DNA from: Bacteroidota bacterium
GTDB taxonomy: Bacteria > Bacteroidota > Bacteroidia > Chitinophagales > Chitinophagaceae
DNA length: 34,860 nt
Assembly (NCBI GenBank): GCA_018267585.1
Contig: JAFDYE010000469.1
Span: 1-34,860 of the forward strand
Direction of reading: 5' to 3'
The translations under genes and the position numbers were made by a program. The number at the start of each line of letters is the position of its first letter. Position 1 is the stretch's first letter. The notes under the pieces are model-generated. The model was given only the letters and a program-made list of their open reading frames with translations, was not told the DNA's origin and searched no databases. Positions 6,895 through 16,491 of this stretch are shown piece by piece.

Positions 6895-9288
6895 ATGAAT
6901 ATTCCAGCAGAAGAAGCGTTAGGATTCCACGACGAAGAAGCCAAATCCATAGATCTCAAGGATTTCCTAATTCGCCACCTTAAATATTTACCCTGGATTA
7001 TATTATCAGTCCTTGTCTCTTTATTCATCGGCTATGCGCAATTAAGGTATGCGAGCCCCGTCTTTGAAGTAGACTCTTCCCTGCTGACCAGCACTGATAA
7101 TTCACAAGGGACGTCGTCCAGCGATAAGTTCCAGGAGCTGTTTACGGGCGGAAACGAACAGAAGATAAAGGATCAGATAGCGATAATCCAGTCCAGGCCG
7201 CTGGTCAGGCGGGTGGTTCGAGCGCTGCATCTCAGGACCGTCTATATCAATAAGGGGAATATCCGCTCCACGGAAATGTATAATAATAGTCCGATGGAGC
7301 TGGAAGTACTCTCTCTGAAAGATTCTTCCATATCCTTCAGTTTTCCAGTGAGCCTGCTGGATTCGGGGCGCCTGTCGCTGGCGCCTGGCAAGGTCGTCCA
7401 TTTTTACGAGCCATTTGAAAACGAGTTCGGTACTTTCCGGTTCAGGAAAACCCGATTTATCAATATTGGTTTGCAAACCAACGAGTTCATAGTTCAGCAA
7501 TCAACGGAAGACGACGTTACGGAAGATATTGTAGGGGCTTTAACCGTAAAGCCGGTCGAGGAAGGCAATAGCAATGTTGTCGCGTTGAGCATGCAGACGA
7601 ATGTGCCGGAAAAGGGCGTGGACATCCTCAACCAGCTGGCAAAGGAATATGAGAACTCTATCATAGAAGATAAGAACAAGACTCTTTTGAATACGCTGCG
7701 GTTTATCTCCGACAGGCTGGACTCTCTGACAGGCGAGCTCGGAGGGGTCGAGGGAAATTTGCAGCGCTTCAGGGAAAAAAGCAATACGATCGATGTCGAA
7801 AGCCAGTCCAAGACTTATTTCAGCGGGGCAGAAGAGACGGATAAGTTCCTGACGGACCAGGAGGTCAAAATAAAGATACTCGATTACCTGGACAATTACC
7901 TGCAGGATACAAAGAATGGCTTTCGTCCGGTGCCTGTGAATCTTGGGATCATAGAGCCGGTGCTGATGGGTTCCATCACCGAATATAATAAGATGCAGCT
8001 GGAGCGCGAGAGTAACCTGGCCACAACGTCCGCGCAGAACCCGCTGATCAAGAGCATGGATATCACCATCGGCCGGCTGCGCGAGGATATACTGGAAACG
8101 CTCCACAATGTACGCGCCTCCTATATCATAGCCAGGGACAACCTGCTCAAAAAGAACAGGGAAATAAGGTCGGAATTGCTGTCATTACCGGGAAAATCGA
8201 AGCAATTGCTGGAGATCGGCCGCCAGCAGAAGATCAAGGAAGAGCTGTACGTATTGCTGGCCAGCAAGCGGGAAGAAACGGCCATTTCTCTTGCTTCCAC
8301 GATTTCCAATATACGGGTAGTGGAGCCGGCGCGCAGATCGGCCGTTCCCATCAAGCCAAATCACCGCAACACTTATCTGCTTTGCTTGTTTGCCGGTCTA
8401 TTGGTACCGGTGATCATCATCTTTATTTTCGAGTTGCTGAATGACAAGATCACGACGAGGACGGAGATAGAAAGAGGTACAGCGGCGCCCATTCTAGGGG
8501 AGATAGGGCATTCGATGGATGGCAAGGTAATGGTTACCACCAGCAACAGCCGAAAATTTATTGCGGAGCAGTTCCGGATCCTGCGTACAAACCTGCAGTA
8601 TGTTCTTACCAAGGTCGACAAGCCGACCATCCTGATAACCTCTTCTTTCAGCGGCGAAGGCAAATCTTTTATCAGTACGAATATCGGCGCCTCGCTGGCG
8701 CTCACGGGGAAGAAGACCGTTATCCTGGAGTTCGATATCCGTAAACCCAAGATCATCGAGGGCCTGGGAATAAACAAGAGCAAGGGTATCACGAACTATA
8801 TCGTCGGTAATGTAAAAGCGGAGAGTCTCCCGGTGCCTGTGGAAGGTTCGGACAATTTGTACGTGGTGCCCTGCGGTCCTATTCCGCCCAATCCTGCCGA
8901 GCTGCTCCTGGACCCGAAGATCGAGGAGCTGTTTGCATACCTGAAAAGGACTTTCGATGTGGTGATCATCGACACGGCGCCTGTGGGGCTGGTTAGCGAC
9001 GCCATGGTGCTATGCCCGTATGCTGACACGACACTGTATATACTGCGCCACGGCTATACCCGGAAAAAGCAGCTGCGGCTGATCGACGAGATCTATACGG
9101 GCAAACGTCTTCCGCGCATGGCCATTGTCATCAATGATATCGAGGTGGCCGGCGACTATAGCGGCTACTATGGGTATAATAGCTATGGGTATGGCTACGG
9201 GTTTGCTTATGGCGAGCACTATTTTGAAAAGGAAAAAAGGCGTAAGTCTATTTTAAGTTCTATAAGAGATTTATTTATCCCTAAATAA
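6895..9288 (+). CDS. Wzc-like polysaccharide co-polymerase and BY-type tyrosine kinase
   Basis: This 797-residue protein has an N-terminal Wzz-type chain-length domain with transmembrane helices near 32-52 and 492-512 and a long periplasmic coiled-coil region between them. The cytoplasmic part is a bacterial tyrosine kinase: Walker A SGEGKS with Lys590, a Walker A' strand VILEFDIRKPK, and Walker B DVVIIDTAP. A Tyr cluster follows (nine Tyr between 755 and 776), the usual autophosphorylation tail. Such kinases control polymer length and export through cycles of phosphorylation. The fused adaptor and kinase in one chain is the Wzc form rather than the split CapA/CapB form. No dedicated Wzb-like phosphatase is seen in the window. 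Confidence 0.95.
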   Translation: MNIPAEEALGFHDEEAKSIDLKDFLIRHLKYLPWIILSVLVSLFIGYAQLRYASPVFEVDSSLLTSTDNSQGTSSSDKFQELFTGGNEQKIKDQIAIIQSRPLVRRVVRALHLRTVYINKGNIRSTEMYNNSPMELEVLSLKDSSISFSFPVSLLDSGRLSLAPGKVVHFYEPFENEFGTFRFRKTRFINIGLQTNEFIVQQSTEDDVTEDIVGALTVKPVEEGNSNVVALSMQTNVPEKGVDILNQLAKEYENSIIEDKNKTLLNTLRFISDRLDSLTGELGGVEGNLQRFREKSNTIDVESQSKTYFSGAEETDKFLTDQEVKIKILDYLDNYLQDTKNGFRPVPVNLGIIEPVLMGSITEYNKMQLERESNLATTSAQNPLIKSMDITIGRLREDILETLHNVRASYIIARDNLLKKNREIRSELLSLPGKSKQLLEIGRQQKIKEELYVLLASKREETAISLASTISNIRVVEPARRSAVPIKPNHRNTYLLCLFAGLLVPVIIIFIFELLNDKITTRTEIERGTAAPILGEIGHSMDGKVMVTTSNSRKFIAEQFRILRTNLQYVLTKVDKPTILITSSFSGEGKSFISTNIGASLALTGKKTVILEFDIRKPKIIEGLGINKSKGITNYIVGNVKAESLPVPVEGSDNLYVVPCGPIPPNPAELLLDPKIEELFAYLKRTFDVVIIDTAPVGLVSDAMVLCPYADTTLYILRHGYTRKKQLRLIDEIYTGKRLPRMAIVINDIEVAGDYSGYYGYNSYGYGYGFAYGEHYFEKEKRRKSILSSIRDLFIPK

Positions 9289-9317
9289 CAATAGTTTCTC
9301 CGAACCGTTAATTGGTG

Positions 9318-10610
9318 ATGATGATCGACTTCCTGTTGCAAAAAGTCCGCCGATCCGATTTTCTGAAGAATACCGCAGTTCTTACTTCCGGCACTACCCT
9401 CGCGCAGGCCGTTTCGATCCTTACTGCCCCCTTCCTCACCAGAATTTATCACCCATCCGACTATGGCATGCTGGGCATATTTATGGTATTCACCTCGCTG
9501 GTGGTGACCATTTCCACCCTGCAGTACCACAATGCCATTGTCATAGCCAAAGAAGAGGAGGAAGCTAAAAAGGTGCTCCAGCTGGCGCTGATCATCAATG
9601 CGGCGGTGTCGGGCATTTTGGCCTTGTTCCTGCTGTTGTTTGGCCGCCTCGTCGGACAAATGTACCAGGATCCGCAAATTCTAAAGTGGCTGCCCCTGGC
9701 ACCGCTGTCCGTATTTTTTGTGGGATTGAACAACATCTTCACGGCCTGGGCTGTACGCCGCGCCAAGTTCAAGCTGGTCGCTTTTAACAGAATATCTGCG
9801 GCCTTTTTGGTACCTGTATTTTCTATCACCCTTGGCCTGCTGGTCAGCGGGCCGACAGGATTGTTCACAGGCCTGATCGTCAGCCAGGTCATTCCGACCA
9901 TACGAATGACCTATTATTTCTTTAATGCCGAGAAGTTAAAGCTTTCTTTCCTTAAAGCGGATATGGGCCAGATGCTCAAGAGGTTCCGGAATTTTCCACT
10001 CTTCAGCATGCCGTCGGATTTCCTGAATAACTTCACCAATCAGCTGCCGATCATGATGCTCAGCAGGATCGGGGGTGCACAGGTTGTCGGCTGGTACGGG
10101 CTGAGTGTAAGGATACTGGGGTTGCCTTCTTCTTTGGTCGCTACTGCCGTCGGAGACGTTTTCCGCCAGCGGGCCTCGAAGGACTATCACGAAACGGGCA
10201 GCTGTAAGCCCGTCTTTTTGAAAGTATTTAAATCGCTGCTCCTGCTGGCCGTTCCTCCTTTTGTAATACTCTTTATTTTAGGTCCCCAGCTCTTCGCCTG
10301 GGTATTCGGTGAAAAATGGAGAGAGGCGGGGCATATCTCTCAGCTGCTCGGCCTTCTGTATATGTTCCGGTTCATCGTCAGCCCGTTGACCTATGTCACC
10401 TATATTGTGCAGAAGCAGTGGATCGGTCTTCTTTCGGACATAGTACTTTTTCTGACCCTGGCCAGCATTTACTACATTACCCTGAGGCAGCACCTGCCTT
10501 ATACCACGGCGCTGTTCATTTATGCAGCCAGCTACGCAGCTCTATATTTCTTAACCTTTTATATTAGCTTAAAACTAACAGAAAATGCCAAACCCCATAC
10601 GGAAAATTAA
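9318..10610 (+). CDS. Wzx-like oligosaccharide flippase
   Basis: About twelve hydrophobic helices run through the 430 residues. The N-terminal part, with NTAVLTSGTTLAQAVSILTAPFLTR split by short polar turns and then IYHPSDYG, is the characteristic opening of MOP-superfamily polysaccharide flippases (PST/Wzx). The protein would move the lipid-linked repeat unit across the inner membrane. The start is placed at the ATG at 9318; a TTG at 9312 would add two residues. The gene begins 29 nt after the kinase gene. Its last 26 nt overlap the next gene, suggesting translational coupling. Confidence 0.92.
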   Translation: MMIDFLLQKVRRSDFLKNTAVLTSGTTLAQAVSILTAPFLTRIYHPSDYGMLGIFMVFTSLVVTISTLQYHNAIVIAKEEEEAKKVLQLALIINAAVSGILALFLLLFGRLVGQMYQDPQILKWLPLAPLSVFFVGLNNIFTAWAVRRAKFKLVAFNRISAAFLVPVFSITLGLLVSGPTGLFTGLIVSQVIPTIRMTYYFFNAEKLKLSFLKADMGQMLKRFRNFPLFSMPSDFLNNFTNQLPIMMLSRIGGAQVVGWYGLSVRILGLPSSLVATAVGDVFRQRASKDYHETGSCKPVFLKVFKSLLLLAVPPFVILFILGPQLFAWVFGEKWREAGHISQLLGLLYMFRFIVSPLTYVTYIVQKQWIGLLSDIVLFLTLASIYYITLRQHLPYTTALFIYAASYAALYFLTFYISLKLTENAKPHTEN

Positions 10611-11250
10611 ATCGTTATTTTCCAAACCGGCCTTTAGTTCGGGAAACTACTGGGAAGAACGATACAGAAGCGGCGGTAACTCAGGCGGCGGCTCCTATGG
10701 GAGGCTGGCCGATTTTAAGGCAAGGGTCCTCAATGAATTTGTGAAGCGAAACACAGTAAGGTCGATTGTCGAGTTTGGCTGCGGAGATGGCAATCAGCTG
10801 TCCCTGGCGGAGTATCCTCAGTACACCGGACTAGATATTTCTCCTACTATCATCGATAAATGCAAACAACGATTTGCAGCAGATCCGCGGAAGCGTTTTT
10901 TTGTTGCCGACGAGAAAGGTTTCAGGGAGAACGGGGACCTTTTTAAGAGCGAGCTTTCTCTTTCACTGGATGTGTTGTATCACCTCACCGAGCAGTCTGT
11001 TTACGAGAACTACCTGAAGTCGCTGTTCAATTATGCAGAAAAATACGTAATTATCTATTCTTCCAATCAAAACATCAAACCCTTCAATTCACACGAATTG
11101 CACCGCAAATTTACGGATGATGTTGACCGTTTGGTTACCGGCTGGCGGCTGGTCGATCAGATCGCCAATGACTACCAGCCGACCGATCTGGCGGATGACG
11201 AGAGCAGCATGGCCAATTTCTATTTTTACCAACGAACCCAGCAAGCCTGA
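10585..11250 (+). CDS. Class I SAM-dependent methyltransferase
   Basis: The 221-residue protein has motif I VEFGCGDGNQL (about 62-72), an acidic strand end TGLDIS for ribose binding, and a motif IV-like LSLSLDVLYHL. These fit a Rossmann-fold methyltransferase of the type found in O-antigen and capsule loci. The N-terminal GNYWEERYRSGG is common to sugar-chain methyltransferases of this type. The acceptor, presumably a sugar hydroxyl or amine in the repeat unit, cannot be told from sequence. The start overlaps the flippase by 26 nt, and the stop overlaps the next ATG by one base. Confidence 0.85.
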   Translation: MPNPIRKIKSLFSKPAFSSGNYWEERYRSGGNSGGGSYGRLADFKARVLNEFVKRNTVRSIVEFGCGDGNQLSLAEYPQYTGLDISPTIIDKCKQRFAADPRKRFFVADEKGFRENGDLFKSELSLSLDVLYHLTEQSVYENYLKSLFNYAEKYVIIYSSNQNIKPFNSHELHRKFTDDVDRLVTGWRLVDQIANDYQPTDLADDESSMANFYFYQRTQQA

Positions 11251-12386
11251 TGAAAACGGCCTTATTTCTGTTCGGTACCAGGCCCGAGGCGATCAAGCTG
11301 GCCCCTGTCATTCTCGAAATGAGAAAGGACCCCTTTTTTGATGTTAAGATATGCGTGACGGCGCAACACCGGGAAATGCTGGACCAGATACTGACCATTT
11401 TCGGGATTACGCCGGATTTCGATCTTGACCTGATGAGGCCCAACCAGAGTCTGACCTCACTTACTTCGAGGGCGTTGGAAGGAATCGATGAATGTCTCAA
11501 AGTGACAAAACCCGACTTTTGTATCGTGCAGGGAGATACTACCACCGTCCTGGCCGCTTCCCTGGCGTGTTTTTATAACAGGATACCCGTCGTGCACGTA
11601 GAAGCAGGCTTACGGACCTATCACAAGTACTCACCGTATCCGGAAGAGATCAACAGGGTGCTTACGAGCCACCTGACCGAGGTCCATTTCGCTCCTACTC
11701 CGCTGGCGAAAGCGAATCTATTAGCTGAAAGGATCCCGGACAGCAGGATTGTGGTTACGGGGAATACGGTTATCGACGCTCTGCTGCTGACCAGGTCCAG
11801 GATCGAGAAGGGTGAGCTTGCGGCCGGTGCGCCAGGCATAAGAGAGATATTGTCCGATGATCGGAGGCTGGTCCTTGTCACAACCCACCGAAGGGAGAAT
11901 TTCGGCGAAGGGATCGAAGCCATTTGTTCTGCCCTTAAAAAGTCGGCAGAGTCGTTTCCCGACGTAAGCTTTGTACTCCCGGTCCATTTAAATCCCAATG
12001 TAAAGGAGCCGGTACACCGTATCCTTGGGAATATCCCGAATGTTACCCTTTTGCCTCCGCTCGACTACGTTTCATTTGTGGCAGTGATGAACAAGAGCTA
12101 TCTTATTCTAACCGACAGCGGTGGTGTACAGGAAGAAGCGCCGAGTCTTGGCAAACCGGTCCTGGTGATGAGGGAGAATACGGAGCGGCCGGAGGCGGTG
12201 CAGGCGGGCAATGCCTTGCTGGTGGGGACCGATCCGGAAAACATTTTTGAAAATGTCCGGAGACTCCTCACCGATGCGGCGTCATATAACAGGATCTCTT
12301 CCATAGCCAACCCATTTGGCGATGGCAAAGCTTCTAAGCATATTATTGCTTTTTTAAAGAATGACAAACTATGCGAAGAGTATTGA
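11250..12386 (+). CDS. Non-hydrolysing UDP-HexNAc 2-epimerase (WecB/WbpI family)
   Basis: This 378-residue protein has FGTRPEAIK at the N-terminus and the conserved residues Asp96 (VQGDTTT), Glu118 (VHVEAGLRT) and His213 (TTHRREN), equivalent to the catalytic set in E. coli WecB. It also has TDSGGVQEEA and RENTERPEA, which line the nucleotide site. WecB makes UDP-ManNAc from UDP-GlcNAc. The WbpI subgroup epimerises UDP-GlcNAc(3NAc)A to the manno form. The wbpB, wbpD, wbpG and hisH/hisF-like genes close by favour the WbpI role, but sequence inspection alone cannot separate the two. It starts on the stop codon of the methyltransferase gene. Confidence 0.93.
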   Translation: MKTALFLFGTRPEAIKLAPVILEMRKDPFFDVKICVTAQHREMLDQILTIFGITPDFDLDLMRPNQSLTSLTSRALEGIDECLKVTKPDFCIVQGDTTTVLAASLACFYNRIPVVHVEAGLRTYHKYSPYPEEINRVLTSHLTEVHFAPTPLAKANLLAERIPDSRIVVTGNTVIDALLLTRSRIEKGELAAGAPGIREILSDDRRLVLVTTHRRENFGEGIEAICSALKKSAESFPDVSFVLPVHLNPNVKEPVHRILGNIPNVTLLPPLDYVSFVAVMNKSYLILTDSGGVQEEAPSLGKPVLVMRENTERPEAVQAGNALLVGTDPENIFENVRRLLTDAASYNRISSIANPFGDGKASKHIIAFLKNDKLCEEY

Positions 12387-13486
12387 TCCTCGATCAGGAC
12401 TATCCGAGCGAAAGCAACCTCTACGGTGACGTTTTCGTCCATACGCGTGTTAAGGAATATATAAGGGAAGTCGAGGTAAAGGTCGTTAGCTTCCTGAAAG
12501 ACGGCAAGGACTATGTCTATGAAGGAATAGCAGTAACGCATGCGGCGACGATGGAAGACGTACTCGGTATTTGTCGTGAATTCAAGCCGGATGCCATTTT
12601 CATTCATTTTTACAACAGGGCGCTGTCGGCGGTAGTGGAGACCTGTAAAGTCCCCGTTATCGTCTGGGTGCACGGCTATGAGGCGCTCGGGTGGTATAGA
12701 AGGCTCTTCAATTTTACGCCATATGGATTGTTGAGGAGCCTGCCCCGGATCGTTCCGCAGAATTTCAAGCAGATGGCCGGATTCAGAAAGCTGGTCCAGC
12801 GCTCCAACAGGGATGGCCGGATCCGTTTTGTCTTTGTTTCGGACTGGATGAAACGGATCGCACAGGCGGATTCGCTGAGCAGGATAAAGAACTACTCGAT
12901 AATAGCCAACCCGATCAATCACGGACTCTTTGCCTTTCAGCAAAAGACTCCGGAAATAAGAAAGAGCATACTGCTGATCAGGCCGTTCACTTCCAGGAAG
13001 TATGCGAATGATATTGCCGTGGCGGCCATACTCGAGCTGAGCAAACGGTCTTTTTTCGGGGACCTGCATTTCACCATCTATGGCAGCGGAAAGTATTTCG
13101 GCACTCTTACCGCGCCGTTAAGAGAGTTCCCGAATATCGAGCTTCATGAAACCTTTGTGCCCAACGTCGAGATCCCGGCGATCCACCGGAAGGCGGGGAT
13201 CCTGCTTTGCCCCACGCGCCAGGACGCCCAGGGGGTGTCGATGTGCGAGGCGATGAGCAGCGGGCTGGTGCCCGTGGCCACCGACTGTACGGCGATCCCC
13301 GAATTTGTGGAGGATAAGAAGTCGGGGTTGCTGACCAGTTCTCCAAAGGGAATAGCCGACGCCATTGAATATTTATACCATAATGAAGCGGCATTTTTAT
13401 CGATGTCTGCAAATGCTGCGGCATCCGTAAGGAGAAAGTGCGATATCGCCCAAATAACAAAACAGGAATTGTCGTTGATAAAATAA
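12371..13486 (+). CDS. Glycosyltransferase, GT4-like (GT-B fold)
   Basis: This 371-residue protein lacks membrane helices and has two Rossmann-like halves. The N-terminal half contains IVWVHGYEALGWYRR. The C-terminal half contains an RPFTSRKYANDIAV donor-site loop, the strand HFTIYGSGKYF, and CPTRQDAQGVSMCEAMSSGLVPVATD. This last has the Glu followed by small residues that contacts the nucleotide sugar in GT4 enzymes. It probably adds one residue to the lipid-linked repeat unit on the cytoplasmic face. Donor and acceptor are unknown. The start overlaps the epimerase gene by 16 nt. Confidence 0.82.
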   Translation: MRRVLILDQDYPSESNLYGDVFVHTRVKEYIREVEVKVVSFLKDGKDYVYEGIAVTHAATMEDVLGICREFKPDAIFIHFYNRALSAVVETCKVPVIVWVHGYEALGWYRRLFNFTPYGLLRSLPRIVPQNFKQMAGFRKLVQRSNRDGRIRFVFVSDWMKRIAQADSLSRIKNYSIIANPINHGLFAFQQKTPEIRKSILLIRPFTSRKYANDIAVAAILELSKRSFFGDLHFTIYGSGKYFGTLTAPLREFPNIELHETFVPNVEIPAIHRKAGILLCPTRQDAQGVSMCEAMSSGLVPVATDCTAIPEFVEDKKSGLLTSSPKGIADAIEYLYHNEAAFLSMSANAAASVRRKCDIAQITKQELSLIK

Positions 13487-13492
13487 AGTCAG

Positions 13493-14104
13493 ATGCTGGT
13501 AATTCTTGACTATGGGATTGGCAATCTCACCTCTATAAAGAACATGCTGAAACGCGCGGGATTCGACTCCCGGCTTTCAACCGATACAGAGGAGGTAGCC
13601 AGTGCTGAGAAGCTGATCCTTCCGGGGGTCGGACATTTTGACTACTGCATGACGCAGCTGAGAAAGGCGCCCTTTTGGGATATGCTGCACAAAAGAGTAC
13701 TGGAAGATAAGGTTCCCATACTGGGTGTTTGCGTGGGTTGTCAGATGCTTATGGAAAGCAGCGAGGAGGGCCGCGAAGCGGGGCTGGGCTGGTTGAAGGG
13801 GAAGGTCGTGAGATTCAATAAAGGGCGGATAGGTGACCTGAAGATACCTCACATGAGCTGGACCGATGTGGAGCCGGCGCCGGGTCATCCCCTCTATGAA
13901 GGGATCGAAGAGCCGCGGTTCTATTTTGTGCATTCTTATCACGTGCAGGCGGAGAACCCCCAGCAGGTGACGGGTACAGCCGAATACGGGTACAGATTTA
14001 CCGCCTCCGTCCAGAAAGAGAATATTCAGGGAGTGCAGTTCCACCCTGAAAAAAGCCATAGGTCCGGCATGCGCCTGTATACGAACTTTATAAAAAATTA
14101 TTGA
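13493..14104 (+). CDS. hisH2: HisH-like glutamine amidotransferase (HisH2, sugar amidination)
   Basis: The 203-residue class I glutaminase has the nucleophile Cys80 in GVCVGCQML and the His184-Glu186 pair in FHPEKS, a complete Cys-His-Glu triad. It opens with VILDYGIGNLTSIKNML, typical of HisH. In P. aeruginosa O5 a second HisH/HisF pair supplies ammonia to WbpG for the acetamidino group of ManNAc(3NAm)A, and the same set is present here. No other histidine genes lie nearby. It is ten bases upstream of the hisF-like gene. The assignment to sugar biosynthesis rests on context and on the altered HisF partner. Confidence 0.88.
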   Translation: MLVILDYGIGNLTSIKNMLKRAGFDSRLSTDTEEVASAEKLILPGVGHFDYCMTQLRKAPFWDMLHKRVLEDKVPILGVCVGCQMLMESSEEGREAGLGWLKGKVVRFNKGRIGDLKIPHMSWTDVEPAPGHPLYEGIEEPRFYFVHSYHVQAENPQQVTGTAEYGYRFTASVQKENIQGVQFHPEKSHRSGMRLYTNFIKNY

Positions 14105-14114
14105 TAGCTTTTCC

Positions 14115-14885
14115 ATGAAAAGAGTCAGGATCATACCGGTGTTATTGCTTCAGGACGACCGGCTGGTTAAATCTGTCCGGTTCAGGAACCACAAATATGT
14201 GGGCGATCCTATCAACGCCATGAAAATATTTAATGACAAGGAGGTAGACGAACTGGCTGTAATAGACATCACGGCGACGCAGAAGAAAAGAAAGCCCAAT
14301 ATAGGCAGGATAAGGGAATTGGCAGGGGAGGCGTTCATGCCCCTGTCCTATGGCGGTGGGATAACCAGCGTCGAAGAGGCCAGGGAGATCCTCCACAATG
14401 GCATCGAGAAAATCATCATCAACAAATCGGCGGTGGTTAATCCGAGCCTGATCACAGAGATCGCAGAACGATTTGGCAGCCAGAGCGTGGTGGTGAGCAT
14501 AGACTACAAAAAAAACGTCTGGGGAAAGCCCAAAGTGTTTACCGACAATGGGACCACCAATACGGGATTGGACGTCGTGTCTTTTGCCAGGGAGTGTGAG
14601 TCGAGAGGGGCAGGTGAGATACTGTTGACCTCTATTGAAAGGGACGGCACCTATGCTGGCTTTGACACCGACATGATCGATGGTGTGGCGAGCGCTCTTC
14701 CGATACCGGTCATAGCCTGTGGCGGAGCCGGTTCCATCGAGGACTTCAGAGCGGCGATCTCGAAAGGGCACGCTTCAGCTGTCGCAGCCGGCAGCATGTT
14801 TGTTTTTCAGCGTCCTCATAATGCCGTCCTGATCAGCTATCCATCTATTGCCGAACTAAAAGAAACATTGTACAAGCATCTATGA
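14115..14885 (+). CDS. hisF2: HisF-like cyclase subunit lacking the first catalytic Asp (HisF2)
   Basis: This 256-residue TIM barrel matches HisF along its length, with [30 protein letters not shown] and [11 protein letters not shown]. In IGP synthase the first strand reads ACLDVKDG with catalytic Asp11; here it reads PVLLLQDD, so Leu11 replaces Asp11. The second catalytic Asp, in VVVSID, remains. Loss of the first Asp is a recalled feature of HisF2 proteins in LPS clusters, where HisF serves as the ammonia channel to WbpG rather than making imidazole glycerol phosphate. Its last four bases overlap the wbpD-like start. Confidence 0.88.
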   Translation: MKRVRIIPVLLLQDDRLVKSVRFRNHKYVGDPINAMKIFNDKEVDELAVIDITATQKKRKPNIGRIRELAGEAFMPLSYGGGITSVEEAREILHNGIEKIIINKSAVVNPSLITEIAERFGSQSVVVSIDYKKNVWGKPKVFTDNGTTNTGLDVVSFARECESRGAGEILLTSIERDGTYAGFDTDMIDGVASALPIPVIACGGAGSIEDFRAAISKGHASAVAAGSMFVFQRPHNAVLISYPSIAELKETLYKHL

Positions 14886-15454
14886 GTTATATTGCACATC
14901 CCTCGGCCGTCATCGACGAAGGCTGCCGGATAGGTCCAGACACCCGGATCTGGCATTTTTCCCATATTATGCCGGGCTGCACCATTGGCGAGCGCTGTAA
15001 TATCGGGCAGAACGTCGTGGTCTCTCCTGGCGTTGTGTTGGGCAACAATGTGAAGATCCAGAACAATGTTTCCGTATATACCGGCGTTATCTGCGAAGAC
15101 GATGTCTTCCTCGGTCCTTCCATGGTATTTACCAATGTCATCAACCCCCGAAGCGCGGTGACGAGAAAGGACGAATACCGGCAGACGATGGTAAGAAAGG
15201 GGGCTTCCATCGGTGCGAATGCGACGGTGGTCTGCGGCAACGAGATCGGGGCATACGCACTGATAGGAGCTGGGGCTGTCGTAACGAAGCCGGTCAAGGC
15301 ATATGCCCTTGTGGTAGGCAACCCTGCCCGTCAGATCGGGTGGGTCAGCGAATATGGACACCGTCTCGAATTCGACCATAACTTCCTTGCTTCCTGTCCG
15401 GAGACGGGGCAGCAGTATCGGTTAGACAAGGACCAGGTACACAGAGTAAAATAA
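14882..15454 (+). CDS. wbpD: WbpD-like UDP-sugar 3-N-acetyltransferase (left-handed beta helix)
   Basis: The 190-residue protein is a run of hexapeptide repeats ([30 protein letters not shown], and so on) forming a left-handed beta helix. [27 protein letters not shown], split over repeats, is the family hallmark with the TNV loop. WbpD acetylates the 3-amino group of UDP-GlcNAc(3N)A using acetyl-CoA, and the neighbouring wbpB-like gene supports this. The acidic C-terminal tail has [14 protein letters not shown], common in this subgroup. It starts at ATGA within the hisF2 stop. Other NeuD/PglD-like activities are possible but the context fits WbpD best. Confidence 0.88.
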   Translation: MSYIAHPSAVIDEGCRIGPDTRIWHFSHIMPGCTIGERCNIGQNVVVSPGVVLGNNVKIQNNVSVYTGVICEDDVFLGPSMVFTNVINPRSAVTRKDEYRQTMVRKGASIGANATVVCGNEIGAYALIGAGAVVTKPVKAYALVVGNPARQIGWVSEYGHRLEFDHNFLASCPETGQQYRLDKDQVHRVK

Positions 15455-15463
15455 AAAGATAAT

Positions 15464-16477
15464 ATGTCAGATAAGATCAGGTTTGCCGTAGTCGGCACGG
15501 GTCATATAGGAAAGAGGCACGCCGCTATGATATGCAACAATGCGGAGACGGAGCTGGTTGCATTATGCGATATCCGGCCAAAAGAAAAGCTCGGGCTTAA
15601 TGGGCTGGAAGCTCCGTTCTTCGGCTCTATCGAAGAAATGCTCGAGGGTTCTCCGAGTTTCGAAGTGCTCTGTGTGACCAGCCCGAACGGCCTGCACGAA
15701 GCGCATGCCCTGAAGGCGCTGGCCAATGGCTTTCACGTGGTAGTCGAAAAGCCCATGAGCCTTACCAAGGCAGGCTGCGAAAGGATCATTTACGAAGCCC
15801 TCCATAGACACAGACAGGTGTTTTGCGTAATGCAGAATCGTTATTCTCCCCCATCGGTATGGCTGAAGGATCTTTTGCGCGAGGGCGTCCTGGGGAAGAT
15901 ATATATGGTGCAGGTCAACTGTTATTGGAACCGTGATCAGCGATATTACACAAAAGAAAGCTGGCATGGCACCAAGGCCCTGGACGGCGGCACCCTATTC
16001 ACTCAGTTCTCGCATTTTATAGATATCATGTTCTGGCTGTTCGGGGATATCGAGAATATAAAGGCCAGACTCAATAACTACAACCATAAGGGTCTGACCG
16101 AATTCGAAGACTCCGGTGTGGTCAGCTTTGATTTTGTACAGGGAGGTATGGGATGCCTCAACTATTCGACGTCCGTGTGGGATAAGAACCTGGAGAGCAG
16201 CATTACGATCATCGCGGAGAACGGGTCGGTGAAAGTGGGAGGACAGTATATGAACGAAGTAGAATACTGTCATATCAAGAACTATTCTATGCCGGTACTG
16301 CCCCCGTCCAATCCGCCCAACGACTATGGTCCCTATAAGGGAAGTGCAGCCAACCATCACTATATTTTTGAGAATGTCGTGGACGTATTGAAAGGCAGGG
16401 CTCCTATCACTACGAATGCCCTGGAGGGGATGAAGGTGGTGGAGATCATTGAAAAGATCTATGCGGCGGGCAACTAA
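15464..16477 (+). CDS. wbpB: WbpB-like NAD-dependent UDP-sugar 3-dehydrogenase (Gfo/Idh/MocA)
   Basis: The 337-residue oxidoreductase has the nucleotide-binding VVGTGHIGKRHA (Gly11, Gly13, Gly16), a VEKPMSLT motif with Glu95-Lys96-Pro97, and a C-terminal beta-sheet domain with WHGTKALDGGTLFTQFSHFID. In the WbpA/B/E/D/I route WbpB oxidises C3 of UDP-GlcNAcA, and the partner aminotransferase WbpE then installs the 3-amino group. No aminotransferase is present in this window. The gene follows the wbpD-like gene by nine bases, the conserved B/D neighbourhood. Confidence 0.88.
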   Translation: MSDKIRFAVVGTGHIGKRHAAMICNNAETELVALCDIRPKEKLGLNGLEAPFFGSIEEMLEGSPSFEVLCVTSPNGLHEAHALKALANGFHVVVEKPMSLTKAGCERIIYEALHRHRQVFCVMQNRYSPPSVWLKDLLREGVLGKIYMVQVNCYWNRDQRYYTKESWHGTKALDGGTLFTQFSHFIDIMFWLFGDIENIKARLNNYNHKGLTEFEDSGVVSFDFVQGGMGCLNYSTSVWDKNLESSITIIAENGSVKVGGQYMNEVEYCHIKNYSMPVLPPSNPPNDYGPYKGSAANHHYIFENVVDVLKGRAPITTNALEGMKVVEIIEKIYAAGN

Positions 16478-16491
16478 TACCTCAGTCAGTC

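Noticed and set aside
13493-14885. HisH/HisF as histidine biosynthesis genes
   Set aside because: No other his genes are present, the neighbours are wbpD, wbpB and wbpG-like, and the HisF copy lacks catalytic Asp11.
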